From positions 1-8,779 of the forward strand of contig JAEZZG010000068.1 in NCBI GenBank assembly GCA_023442485.1: a DNA stretch of 8,779 nt. Reading direction: 5' to 3'. The DNA is from Actinomycetes bacterium. GTDB lineage: Bacteria; Actinomycetota; Actinomycetes; Propionibacteriales; Propionibacteriaceae. How positions within the stretch are numbered: position 1 is the first letter of the stretch; the number at the start of each line of letters is the position of its first letter. The notes below the pieces were generated by a model. It was not told where the DNA came from, did no database searches, and saw only the letters and a list, made by a program, of their open reading frames with translations. A program made the position numbers and the translations under genes. Shown piece by piece: positions 1 to 6,432 of this stretch.

Positions 1-482
1 TCTTCATCCATTCCGTCCCCAGAGCGATGATCCCGCACATCGAGTGGACCCTCTCCACCATTCTCGGCCATCAAGTCCGGTGTACCTGGACCGAACAATA
101 TGCCGAACCCGGCACATGGAGGACCGACTACTCCTGGACGGGGGCTTCAGGATCGGCAGCGACGATCGCCTCATCATTTAGGGGTTGGGAGGGGCTGAGA
201 TTCGAGGTTACCGAAGACGCCCGGCACACCAACGACATCGGTCAGCGCTATTCCTACACCCCCAGTCTGGGACTCTTCCACGCCCAGACGACCGCCATTG
301 GAGACATTCTGATTCCTGAACAGGTGCTTCGAGCAGCACTGGATCGAGACGCCGACAACTCCGGAGCGATTCGCATTGAGCTTGCGATGTTGTTGGGGCA
401 ACCCTGGGATGACGAACTAGAAACCTTCAGATTCGCCACCGACGCCTCACCCGTGGAGTGGATCCACGCGCTTGGAGGCTAA
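1..482 (+). CDS. DUF3145 family protein, 5' end outside the window
   Basis: The reading frame is open from base 3 and runs to the TAA at 480-482, giving about 159 visible residues. The ATG at 27 is probably not the start. The frame before it reads FIHSVPRA and continues IPHIEW, which matches how I recall DUF3145 proteins near their N-terminus (VHSSPRAL.PHVEW). Only a few residues should be missing, since the family is about 160-170 residues. Other family-like stretches are RGWEGLRFEVTE, RYSYTPSLGLFH, GDILIPE.LRAAL and PWDDELE.FR. No membrane segment or signal peptide is visible, so a cytosolic protein is likely. Its biochemical role is unknown to me. In actinomycetes it is commonly found converging on fabF, as here, which suggests a link to fatty-acid synthesis, but that is inference from position. 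The family call rests on remembered sequence pattern, not a search. Confidence 0.85.
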   Translation, partial: FIHSVPRAMIPHIEWTLSTILGHQVRCTWTEQYAEPGTWRTDYSWTGASGSAATIASSFRGWEGLRFEVTEDARHTNDIGQRYSYTPSLGLFHAQTTAIGDILIPEQVLRAALDRDADNSGAIRIELAMLLGQPWDDELETFRFATDASPVEWIHALGG

Positions 483-519
483 GCCTTCACTACAGCTTTG
501 CCATCGGCATTCATAATGG

Positions 520-585
520 GAGAACAGATTTGGCGGGTGAGTACAGCACCCGCCAAATCTGCGTAGAGGCCACTAATCTGTTCTC
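520..585. terminator. Hairpin region between convergent genes, probable bidirectional terminator
   Basis: A perfect 15-bp inverted repeat pairs 525-539 with 547-561 around a 7-base loop. The core is TTGGCGGGTG / CACCCGCCAA. It lies 42 bases after the DUF3145 stop and about 130 bases beyond the fabF stop on the other strand, so it can act for both converging transcripts. Neither strand has a clear U-tract after the stem, so this is not a textbook intrinsic terminator. The sequence 520-530 (GAGAACAGATT) is also perfectly complementary to 575-585, so a second, mutually exclusive 11-bp pairing is possible. A weaker stem follows at 595-620 (GGAGAG/CTCTCC plus flanking pairs). I see no gene in 483-693. 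Confidence 0.6.
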
Positions 586-693
586 GCAGGCGAACTGGAG
601 AGGGCAGCTAGTCTCTCCGGCCCGGCTTCCAGCCTGGCGCTCAGGTGTGTGAAGCAGGTAGGGCGTTTTGAGCGAGCCTCACCGGCTGACGGA

Positions 694-1962
694 CTAGCTA
701 GTGATATTGGCGTTGGTCACGGCGATCGCCACATTATGGCCACCAAAGCCAAAGGAGTTATTGACCGCAGCAAGGTCACCATCAGGCAGCGGCCTAGGCT
801 CAGTGGCGATATCGATCCCGAGATCAGGTTCGGGATTGACCAGGTTAATAGTTGGCGGGACGAGGCGATCTTTCAAAGCCATCACCGAAGCAAAGGTTTC
901 CAGCGCCCCTGCGGCACCGAGGAGATGTCCGGTCATTGACTTGGTACTCGTCACCACAACCTGATCGACCGATTCACCTAGCGCCTTGCGGATAGAGGCA
1001 GCCTCAGTGGTATCACCAGCGAGGGTCGAGGTGGCGTGGGCGTTGACGTGACGAATATCGCTCGGGCTAAGGTCTGCGTCGACCAAGGCCTTCACCATCG
1101 CCGATACTTGGCCACCACCGTCCGGGTCAGGCTTGACGATGTCGAATGAATCCGCAGAGATGCCTGCCCCAGCCAAGGTACCGTAGATTTTTGCGCCGCG
1201 TGCCTTGGCATGATCAAGGGTCTCGATCACCATCATGCACGCACCCTCGCTGAGTACGAATCCGTCGCGGTCAATATCCCAGGGGCGCGAGGCGTGTTGC
1301 GGATCGTCATTGTTGCGAGAGAGAGCCTGCATCTGGTTGAAAGCCGACAAGACGAAGGGGTGAATGAGTGAGTCAGAACCGCCCACGATCACCACGTCGG
1401 CGCGGCCTAGCCGTAGCAGGTCGATACCGTGGGAGATGGCTTCATTTCCGGACGCACAAGCCGACACCGGAGTATGAATCTCCGCCCGAGCGCCAAACTT
1501 CATCCCAACCTGGGCTGCCCCGGCATTGAGCATCAGCATGGGAATAGCAAATGGGCTAGTCCGGCGGGCACCACGGTTGATCTGGGTGTCCCAGGTATCT
1601 AAGAGAGAATGGAGACCACCCATCGAGGTACCGATCGAGACGGCAAGGCGCTCCGGGTCAACGGTGTCGCCTTCGTTGGCGGCGGTATTGTCCAGGCTAT
1701 ACCCGGCGTCCTGCCAAGCCTCGGTCGCTGCGATCAGGGTCAATCGGGAAACTGGGTCGAGCCGACGCAACTTGGCGCGCTCGAAGTGGGATTCCGTATC
1801 GCCTTTCACTGTGCCGGCGATCTTCACCATCAGATCATCGGCCCACTCCTCGGTGATCGTGACAATCCCTGAGGTTCCGGCAAGCATGTTCTGCCAAGTT
1901 GAAGGGGCATCATCACCGAGTGGCGTGATCGCACCCACGCCCGTAATGACGACGTCAGTCAT
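694..1962 (-). CDS. fabF: Beta-ketoacyl-ACP synthase II
   Basis: This enzyme elongates fatty acids in the cytosol by condensing malonyl-ACP with acyl-ACP. The protein is 422 residues, normal for the family. It opens with VVITGVGAITPLG and carries the Cys-His-His set of elongating ketosynthases: Cys169 in VSACASGNEA, His309 in VNAHATST, and Lys341/His346 in KSMTGHLLGAAGA. It ends with the glycine-rich NNSFGFGGHN. I chose the ATG at 1962 because GGAG lies just upstream at good distance and family homology begins there. The frame also extends to an ATG at 2022, but those 20 residues would come from a strong hairpin and look unlike FabF. It is the last gene of the fab operon and follows acpP after a 137-base gap. 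It stops at TAG, facing the DUF3145 gene. Confidence 0.96.
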   Translation of the reverse strand: MTDVVITGVGAITPLGDDAPSTWQNMLAGTSGIVTITEEWADDLMVKIAGTVKGDTESHFERAKLRRLDPVSRLTLIAATEAWQDAGYSLDNTAANEGDTVDPERLAVSIGTSMGGLHSLLDTWDTQINRGARRTSPFAIPMLMLNAGAAQVGMKFGARAEIHTPVSACASGNEAISHGIDLLRLGRADVVIVGGSDSLIHPFVLSAFNQMQALSRNNDDPQHASRPWDIDRDGFVLSEGACMMVIETLDHAKARGAKIYGTLAGAGISADSFDIVKPDPDGGGQVSAMVKALVDADLSPSDIRHVNAHATSTLAGDTTEAASIRKALGESVDQVVVTSTKSMTGHLLGAAGALETFASVMALKDRLVPPTINLVNPEPDLGIDIATEPRPLPDGDLAAVNNSFGFGGHNVAIAVTNANITS

Positions 1963-1999
1963 AGCCTTCTCCACAAAATCAGGTTGAGTTACATTCTTC

Positions 2000-2036
2000 T
2001 TCACCCACACAGAGCTAACCATCCTGTGTGGGTGAA
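2000..2036 (-). promoter_or_regulatory. Strong hairpin between acpP and fabF
   Basis: A perfect 13-bp inverted repeat pairs 2000-2012 (TTCACCCACACAG) with 2024-2036 (CTGTGTGGGTGAA) around an 11-base loop. In the leftward fab transcript it lies 63 bases after the acpP stop and 37 bases before the fabF ATG. The transcript after it reads GAAGAAUGUAAC, which has no U-run, so full termination is unlikely. A hairpin here could protect the 3' end of acpP mRNA, mark a processing site, or lower fabF expression relative to acpP. Cells need ACP in large excess, so this is a sensible place for it, but the role is inferred. The same gap has a 7-base direct repeat CAGTCAG at 2043-2049 and 2062-2068. Confidence 0.6.
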
Positions 2037-2099
2037 CCTAGGCAGTCAGAGGCATAGAGGCCAGTCAGCCTCAGTATTGCCCGTGACTATTCGTGATAA

Positions 2100-2342
2100 C
2101 TACTGGTGGTTTTCGATGTAGGTAACGGCATCGCCAACCGTCTTGAGTTCCTTGGCATCTTCGTCGGGGATAGAGACGCCGAACTTCTCCTCGCAGGCGT
2201 AGATGATCTCGACCATCGACAGGGAGTCAACATCCAGGTCATCCATAAAGTTCTTGTCTAGCTGCACATCGTTCTGGTCAACCCCGGCCACGTCGTTGAT
2301 GATGTCAGCGAGACGAGTACGGATTTCCTCAGTGCTCAACAT
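2100..2342 (-). CDS. acpP: Acyl carrier protein
   Basis: This small acidic protein of 80 residues carries growing acyl chains as thioesters on a 4'-phosphopantetheine arm. The attachment serine is Ser40 in the DSL motif (DLDVDSLSMVEI), at the start of helix II. The remainder matches the ACP fold: EEIRTRLADII in helix I, EEKFGVSIPDED after helix II, and a C-terminal VTYIENHQ. A strong AAGGAG (plus-strand 2351-2356) sits 8 bases before the ATG, consistent with high translation. The gene lies between fabH (82-base gap) and fabF (137-base gap), both wider than the fabD-fabH junction. It is likely read from the fabD promoter, and no clear separate promoter is visible. Confidence 0.97.
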   Translation of the reverse strand: MLSTEEIRTRLADIINDVAGVDQNDVQLDKNFMDDLDVDSLSMVEIIYACEEKFGVSIPDEDAKELKTVGDAVTYIENHQ

Positions 2343-2424
2343 TGGGTTTTCTCCTTGTTAGGTGTTGGATTCTCAGTGATTTGAGCGTGTATTCAGTTGT
2401 TGATTTCTGTGGAGACGTAGTCGC

Positions 2425-3417
2425 TCAAGGCAGAACGAGTACTTGTCCACCGTAAACCAAACCGGCACCGAATCCCATGATTAAGGCAATGTCGGATGAT
2501 TTCACGAGATTGTTGTCAAGCATGGACGCCATTGCGATCGGAATCGACGCAGCCGACGCATTGCCCATGTGGGCGATGTCGTTCGAGATCACCACAGATT
2601 CTGGAAGGTGGATGCGACGACACATCGCATCCACGATTCGGGCGTTTGCCTGGTGAGGGATGAAACAGTCAATGTCGTCAGGGGTGAGGCCAGCCGCCTG
2701 AATAGCTTCGGCGACCTTCTCGGAAATCTGTGTGGTTGCCCAGCGGTAGACCTTTTGGCCTTCCATCGTGATGAACGGGTAGTGGCCCTCGGCAGCCGCA
2801 TCCCACCAGTGATCAGTCGAGATCACGTCGACCATGTCTGCGCGCGATCCCCACACCGCCGGACCGATAGCCGGGAAGTCGGACGGGCCGACAATGCCAG
2901 CACCGGCTCCGTCCGCGAAAAGGAAGGCAGTCCCGCGATCATTCATGTTGGTGATTTCGGAAATCTTTTCTGCTCCGATGATCAAGACATAGGTGCCTGC
3001 CCCGGAACGCACCAAGGAATCAGCCAGGGTCAAGGCGTAGCTGAAACCGGCGCATGCTGCCGAGATGTCAAAGGCTGCCGCGTCCGGACACCCTAATGCC
3101 TTGGCAACGTGGCAGGCCAGGGACGGGGTTGGGTGGTGGTAGGAGACGGTGGAGATGATCACGGTGTCGATCTGAGCGGCATCAAGATTCGCCATCTTCA
3201 AGGCGTCCTCGGCAGCTCGGATCGACATCATCTCGATGGTTTCACCTTCATCAGCCCAACGACGTTCAACAATCCCGGTGCGCTGCTGAATCCACTCATC
3301 AGTGCTGTCGATCAGGGTGCACATCTCCTCATTGGTGACCACCCGCGACCCTCGGTAACCACCGACACCCATCAATCGGGAGTAGGGGCGACTCGCACTC
3401 ACACCGAGTGAGCTCAT
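2425..3417 (-). CDS. fabH: Beta-ketoacyl-ACP synthase III
   Basis: FabH starts fatty-acid chains by condensing an acyl-CoA primer with malonyl-ACP. The primer choice helps set straight versus branched chains. The protein has 330 residues against about 317 in E. coli, with a short N-terminal extension. The Cys-His-Asn triad is visible: Cys122 in SAACAGFSYAL, His255 in IPHQANARI and Asn286 in HMGNASAAS. Also typical are STDEWIQQRTGI near residues 38-49, which lines the CoA site, and the terminal IMGFGAGLVYGG. The ATG at 3417-3415 overlaps the fabD TGA as ATGA, so translation is probably coupled to fabD. Primer preference cannot be read from sequence alone. If this is a propionibacterium, branched or propionyl primers would be expected. 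Confidence 0.97.
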   Translation of the reverse strand: MSSLGVSASRPYSRLMGVGGYRGSRVVTNEEMCTLIDSTDEWIQQRTGIVERRWADEGETIEMMSIRAAEDALKMANLDAAQIDTVIISTVSYHHPTPSLACHVAKALGCPDAAAFDISAACAGFSYALTLADSLVRSGAGTYVLIIGAEKISEITNMNDRGTAFLFADGAGAGIVGPSDFPAIGPAVWGSRADMVDVISTDHWWDAAAEGHYPFITMEGQKVYRWATTQISEKVAEAIQAAGLTPDDIDCFIPHQANARIVDAMCRRIHLPESVVISNDIAHMGNASAASIPIAMASMLDNNLVKSSDIALIMGFGAGLVYGGQVLVLP

Positions 3418-4484
3418 GACTGCTCACCCCTCATCCCGGACATGTGCGCTCGCACAAAGTCACGAGCAGCAGGGAGATCGTCTGGGGTGGTTAGGGCAAA
3501 ACGCTCCACCGTCTTGAGATTGCGCTTGGCGATGCCGACTAGGGTGCCGGCAGGAGCCAGTTCCAGCATTCCCGTGACCTGGCTATCGGCCATGGTGGAC
3601 ATGCACAGATCCCAGCGCACCGGAAGTGCGACCTGACGCACCAAGCGGTCAACGTAGTCGGCACCATTCGTGACGGCCTGGCCGTCACGGTTTGATAGCA
3701 CGGGGACCAAAGCGTTACGGCAAGGCATAGACGCGGCCAGCTCTGCCAGTCTGTCAACAGCAGGGGCCATGTGGACGGTATGGAATGCCCCCGCCACAGA
3801 CAACTGCACTAACCGGGTGCGGGCGGGAGGGTTCTTGCTGAAGGCATTGATTTGCTCAACCGTGCCAGCGGCAACGATCTGGCCAGCACCGTTGTAGTTC
3901 GCTGCAGTCAACCCCGCCTCGGCGATAGCGTCGAGTACTTCTGGTTCTTTGCCGGCCAGGACAGCAATCATCGAGGTTTGTGCCAAAGACGCCGCCTTAG
4001 CCATCGCCTTCCCGCGCTCCCGGACGAAAACTAGGGCGGACTCTTCGGAGATGATGCCAGCCAGGGCGGCTGCCACAATTTCTCCCACCGAGTGACCGGC
4101 GAGGACTCCGACGGCAGATGTGAGCGGGAGCTTGTCTGAATCGGTTGAAGCGGTGGCGGAATCAGCGCGGGAGTCGCTGTCAGTGGTCTCCCGGACGTCG
4201 TCACCGGCAGCAGTGCCCGGAGTAAACAGCTCGGCGGCGGTCGCCAGGGATGCCGCTACTAGGAGTGGTTGGGCGATGTCGGTGCTGCGAATCGTCTCGT
4301 CGGAGGCTTCGGTACCGAAGTGGATTAGGTCCAGATCGAGAACTGCGCAATACCAGTGGAGGCGCTTCTCGAAGGATTCAAGTTCAAGCCAGGGTGAAAG
4401 GAAGCCACTCGTCTGGGCTCCTTGGCCGGGGGCAACTACTGACAGCATTTGTCCATCATCTCGATTCTTGAGGTGAGTTACCAT
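3414..4484 (-). CDS. fabD: Malonyl-CoA:ACP malonyltransferase with acidic insertion
   Basis: FabD moves malonyl from CoA to ACP and so supplies extender units to FabH and FabF. The GQGAQ motif is near the N-terminus. The nucleophile is Ser132 in AGHSVGEI, the carboxylate-binding Arg is likely Arg157 in RERG, and the catalytic His is His235 in AFHTVHM. The frame from 4484 gives 356 residues. Starting at the second Met (4448) gives 344 and would match the usual FabD beginning, MLxxVAPGQGAQ. I see no good ribosome-binding site before either ATG, so the start is uncertain and homology favours 4448. Residues 91-121 are rich in Asp, Ser, Thr and Ala and look like an insertion before the active-site segment. 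It is the first gene of the fab operon and its stop overlaps the fabH start. Confidence 0.95.
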   Translation of the reverse strand: MVTHLKNRDDGQMLSVVAPGQGAQTSGFLSPWLELESFEKRLHWYCAVLDLDLIHFGTEASDETIRSTDIAQPLLVAASLATAAELFTPGTAAGDDVRETTDSDSRADSATASTDSDKLPLTSAVGVLAGHSVGEIVAAALAGIISEESALVFVRERGKAMAKAASLAQTSMIAVLAGKEPEVLDAIAEAGLTAANYNGAGQIVAAGTVEQINAFSKNPPARTRLVQLSVAGAFHTVHMAPAVDRLAELAASMPCRNALVPVLSNRDGQAVTNGADYVDRLVRQVALPVRWDLCMSTMADSQVTGMLELAPAGTLVGIAKRNLKTVERFALTTPDDLPAARDFVRAHMSGMRGEQS

Positions 4485-4522
4485 ATCTAGAACTACGAAG
4501 TTGCAAGTCCTACTTTGTGGGA

Positions 4523-4582
4523 ACTATATAGGTTTTTGAGGTTTCAGCGCGAACACAGCGCACAGCTCTTTGTGGATTCCAC
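4523..4582 (-). promoter_or_regulatory. Probable fabD operon promoter and operator region
   Basis: In the leftward direction a TATATAGT (plus-strand 4523-4530) gives a good -10, TATAGT, 38 bases before the first fabD ATG. No strong -35 is visible (TTCGCG at about the right distance), as expected for an activated promoter. Just upstream are two CAGCGC copies, at 4545-4550 and 4556-4561, spaced 11 bp (one helical turn). A small palindrome GTGGATTCCAC lies at 4572-4582, and an 8-base direct repeat CTTTGTGG occurs at 4513-4520 and 4568-4575. Any of these could be the FasR binding site. I cannot say which. Confidence 0.4.
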
Positions 4583-4609
4583 TCAAATATACGAGATTCC
4601 CTTTGTCTT

Positions 4610-5851
4610 TCATCGCTGAGCATCGTCATGTCGCCGGAGTCGTCCGAGAGAGATAGCCAGCCTTAGCACATAGGCCTCGCGAGGGTTCATCGGAGAGTAG
4701 CCGGTGACGTCGTGGATGCGTTTGAGCCGATAGCGGACTGTATTGGAGTGGACGTAGAGTTCCCGGGCGGTTGCTTCGACCGATGATCCTTGGTCAAAGT
4801 AGGTGATACAGGTTTGCAGCAGGTCATTTCCTGAATCGGCCAAGCTGGTGTAGACCACATTGCACAGGTGCGATATGGCTGACTCGTCTCCGGCTAGTGC
4901 GCGTTCCGGGAGCAACTGATGAGCATGGAGGATTCTTGGCCCTTCTGGCCATGCGGGGGCGGCGTTGAGGCCTGCGGCTGAGACCTTCGCTGAGGTGTGG
5001 GCACCTTCCAGGGATGGCATCACTGGGCCAATGACGATGGGGCCATCCCCGAATCGGCAACTGAGGTCAGTCACGGTCTTGACGGTGTCATTGTCATCAT
5101 TGAGACATGAACCGCCGAGGATGACGATGAGTTTTGATCCTTGGATCGAGGCGAGAATCGACAGGCCGCAATGTGTCGCTTCCTCTCTGAGTAGGTCAAC
5201 ATCGACGCTGGGGTCTGGGGGAGTGCTGCCCACGATGACCCGAATGGCGTCGGTGACTTTCCAACCCAGAGTCGAGGCGCGTGAGACCAGGGATGCGTCG
5301 GGATCGTCCCGAACGACTGCATCAACGACGAGGGCCTCCATCCGAGCATCCCAATTTCCGCGCGATTCGGCAGCGGTAGCGTAGACCTGTGCTGAGGCAA
5401 AGGCGACCTCGCGGGAATAGGTGAGCACTGCGGTCGAGAGGGCATCGCGGTCGTGGCTGGGAACAATATCTTTGATCTGCTCGTCCACGACGTCAATGAC
5501 GGTACGCACCAGATCCACGGTTTGGAGCAGGGACACCTTGCGGGTCATGGCGCGAGGGGCTACGGAGAACAGATGGACGGGAGAGGCGAGTTCGTCGGAA
5601 GTGTCGGCCAGCCATTCGACTAATCCGTCAATGCCTTGTTTGGCTACCAGTGTGATCCATGACCTGTCTTGGGCTCCGAGAAGGGAGAACCAGGGTAGTC
5701 GCGATTCAATCGCTTTGAGGGAAGCAGTCGTGATCTTCGCTGAGTGGCTGGCCAATTTCCTCGCCAGTCTGGTGCGGGTTGCGGTGTCGCCAATGATGTC
5801 ACGACCGGTAATGCGGTGAGTTTCTTGATGAGTGGTGGGATGGGTGCTCAT
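4610..5851 (-). CDS. fasR: PucR-type transcriptional regulator, FasR-like
   Basis: This 413-residue protein ends in the helix-turn-helix of the PucR/CdaR class. The pattern SVEATARELYVHSNTVRYRL at about residues 357-376, followed by RLKRIHDVTG and REAYVLRLAI, is the typical HTH_30 arrangement. The rest is probably a sensing region with no clear membrane segment. Streptomyces coelicolor FasR, of this class and in this position, activates fabD-fabH-acpP-fabF, so the same role is likely here. The ligand is unknown to me. The start is well supported: GAGGAG (plus-strand CTCCTC at 5857-5862) lies 5 bases before the ATG. The 124-base gap to fabD contains a plausible promoter, so the fab genes need not be co-transcribed with it. 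The symbol is given by synteny and family and should be read as FasR-like. Confidence 0.85.
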   Translation of the reverse strand: MSTHPTTHQETHRITGRDIIGDTATRTRLARKLASHSAKITTASLKAIESRLPWFSLLGAQDRSWITLVAKQGIDGLVEWLADTSDELASPVHLFSVAPRAMTRKVSLLQTVDLVRTVIDVVDEQIKDIVPSHDRDALSTAVLTYSREVAFASAQVYATAAESRGNWDARMEALVVDAVVRDDPDASLVSRASTLGWKVTDAIRVIVGSTPPDPSVDVDLLREEATHCGLSILASIQGSKLIVILGGSCLNDDNDTVKTVTDLSCRFGDGPIVIGPVMPSLEGAHTSAKVSAAGLNAAPAWPEGPRILHAHQLLPERALAGDESAISHLCNVVYTSLADSGNDLLQTCITYFDQGSSVEATARELYVHSNTVRYRLKRIHDVTGYSPMNPREAYVLRLAISLGRLRRHDDAQR

Positions 5852-5903
5852 CTGCGCTCCTCATGGGCTATCGACGGGTGGTGACGTCTACACGTCCGAA
5901 GTA

Positions 5904-5920
5904 TTGTAAGGATCATACAA
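5904..5920. promoter_or_regulatory. Small inverted repeat upstream of fasR
   Basis: TTGTA at 5904-5908 and TACAA at 5916-5920 form a 5-bp dyad with a 7-base spacer, 53 bases before the fasR start. On the minus strand this segment holds possible -10 elements (TATGAT and TACAAT). A protein bound here could therefore control fasR, by autoregulation or by the neighbouring GntR protein. The short arms make chance occurrence possible. A heptamer TACTACA at 5935-5941 recurs inverted as TGTAGTA at 5983-5989. Confidence 0.3.
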
Positions 5921-5972
5921 GATAGGTAGAGAGATACTACAAAATCGCCGAGGTGTGTAGCTGGTCTAATAA

Positions 5973-5996
5973 ACTGTATTGCTGTAGTAATACAGT
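5973..5996. promoter_or_regulatory. Palindromic operator candidate for the GntR regulator
   Basis: ACTGTATT at 5973-5980 and AATACAGT at 5989-5996 are perfect reverse complements with an 8-base spacer. The dyad lies about 65 bases before the likely gntR start and 122 bases before fasR on the other strand. YtrA-type GntR repressors usually bind a palindrome at their own promoter, so this is the best candidate for autoregulation of the gntR-ABC operon. I could not assign -10/-35 boxes with confidence. TGCTAG at 6015-6020 is one weak -10 candidate. Confidence 0.55.
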
Positions 5997-6061
5997 GTGA
6001 AGCGGTTGGGGGAATGCTAGCGCCTCCACCCTGACGGACCTGTTCGATGAAGGATTCAATA

Positions 6062-6427
6062 GTGGAGTTTGATCAGTCACGTCCGATCTGGGTTCAAGTC
6101 AGCGAGGAGTTGACGGTGAGGATCGTCTCGGGGCTTTGGGGTCCAGGGGTGAAGATACCGTCGGTTCGAGAGTTGGCTGCACAGATGTTGGTCAATCCCA
6201 ATACCGTACAGAAGGCGTTTGCCCAACTTGAGCGGGATGGATTAGTAGTGACCGAGCGCGCCTCCGGGCGGTTCGTCACCGAGGATGACCTCACCATTCG
6301 TCAGTGTCGGCAACGGATGGCCTTGGTGGCAACCGAGGAGTATTTGACGACGATGCGGCGACTTGGTGTTGATCTCCCCCAAATTCGTGAACTGATTGAG
6401 CTTGATGCCAGTATCTCGGTGGAGTGA
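6062..6427 (+). CDS. GntR family regulator, YtrA subfamily
   Basis: This is a 121-residue DNA-binding regulator. The winged helix-turn-helix spans about residues 8-72, with PSVRELAAQMLVNPNTVQKA and AFAQLERDGLV as recognition-helix and wing sequence and RASGRFV in the wing. The C-terminal tail is short (about 45 residues), as in the YtrA subfamily, which lacks a large ligand domain and usually represses the ABC operon it heads. I prefer GTG at 6062 because AAGGA lies 7 bases upstream and MEFDQSRPIWVQ matches how such proteins begin. An ATG at 6047 would add 5 residues but has only a weak site. The stop TGA overlaps the downstream region closely, and the ATPase start is 5 bases on, so the genes form one operon. 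The effector is not predictable. Confidence 0.9.
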   Translation: MEFDQSRPIWVQVSEELTVRIVSGLWGPGVKIPSVRELAAQMLVNPNTVQKAFAQLERDGLVVTERASGRFVTEDDLTIRQCRQRMALVATEEYLTTMRRLGVDLPQIRELIELDASISVE

Positions 6428-6432
6428 GAAAG

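Noticed and set aside
458..652. Open frame across the convergent hairpin on the plus strand
   Set aside because: It overlaps the DUF3145 end, runs through the hairpin region and encodes nothing recognisable.
1963..2022. N-terminal extension of fabF to the ATG at 2022
   Set aside because: It lacks a ribosome-binding site, its codons come from the hairpin at 2000-2036, and family homology begins at the ATG 1962, which has GGAG upstream.
6424..6432. GTG at 6424 as ATPase start
   Set aside because: ATG 6433 has GGAG at good spacing, while the GTG has no good site upstream.
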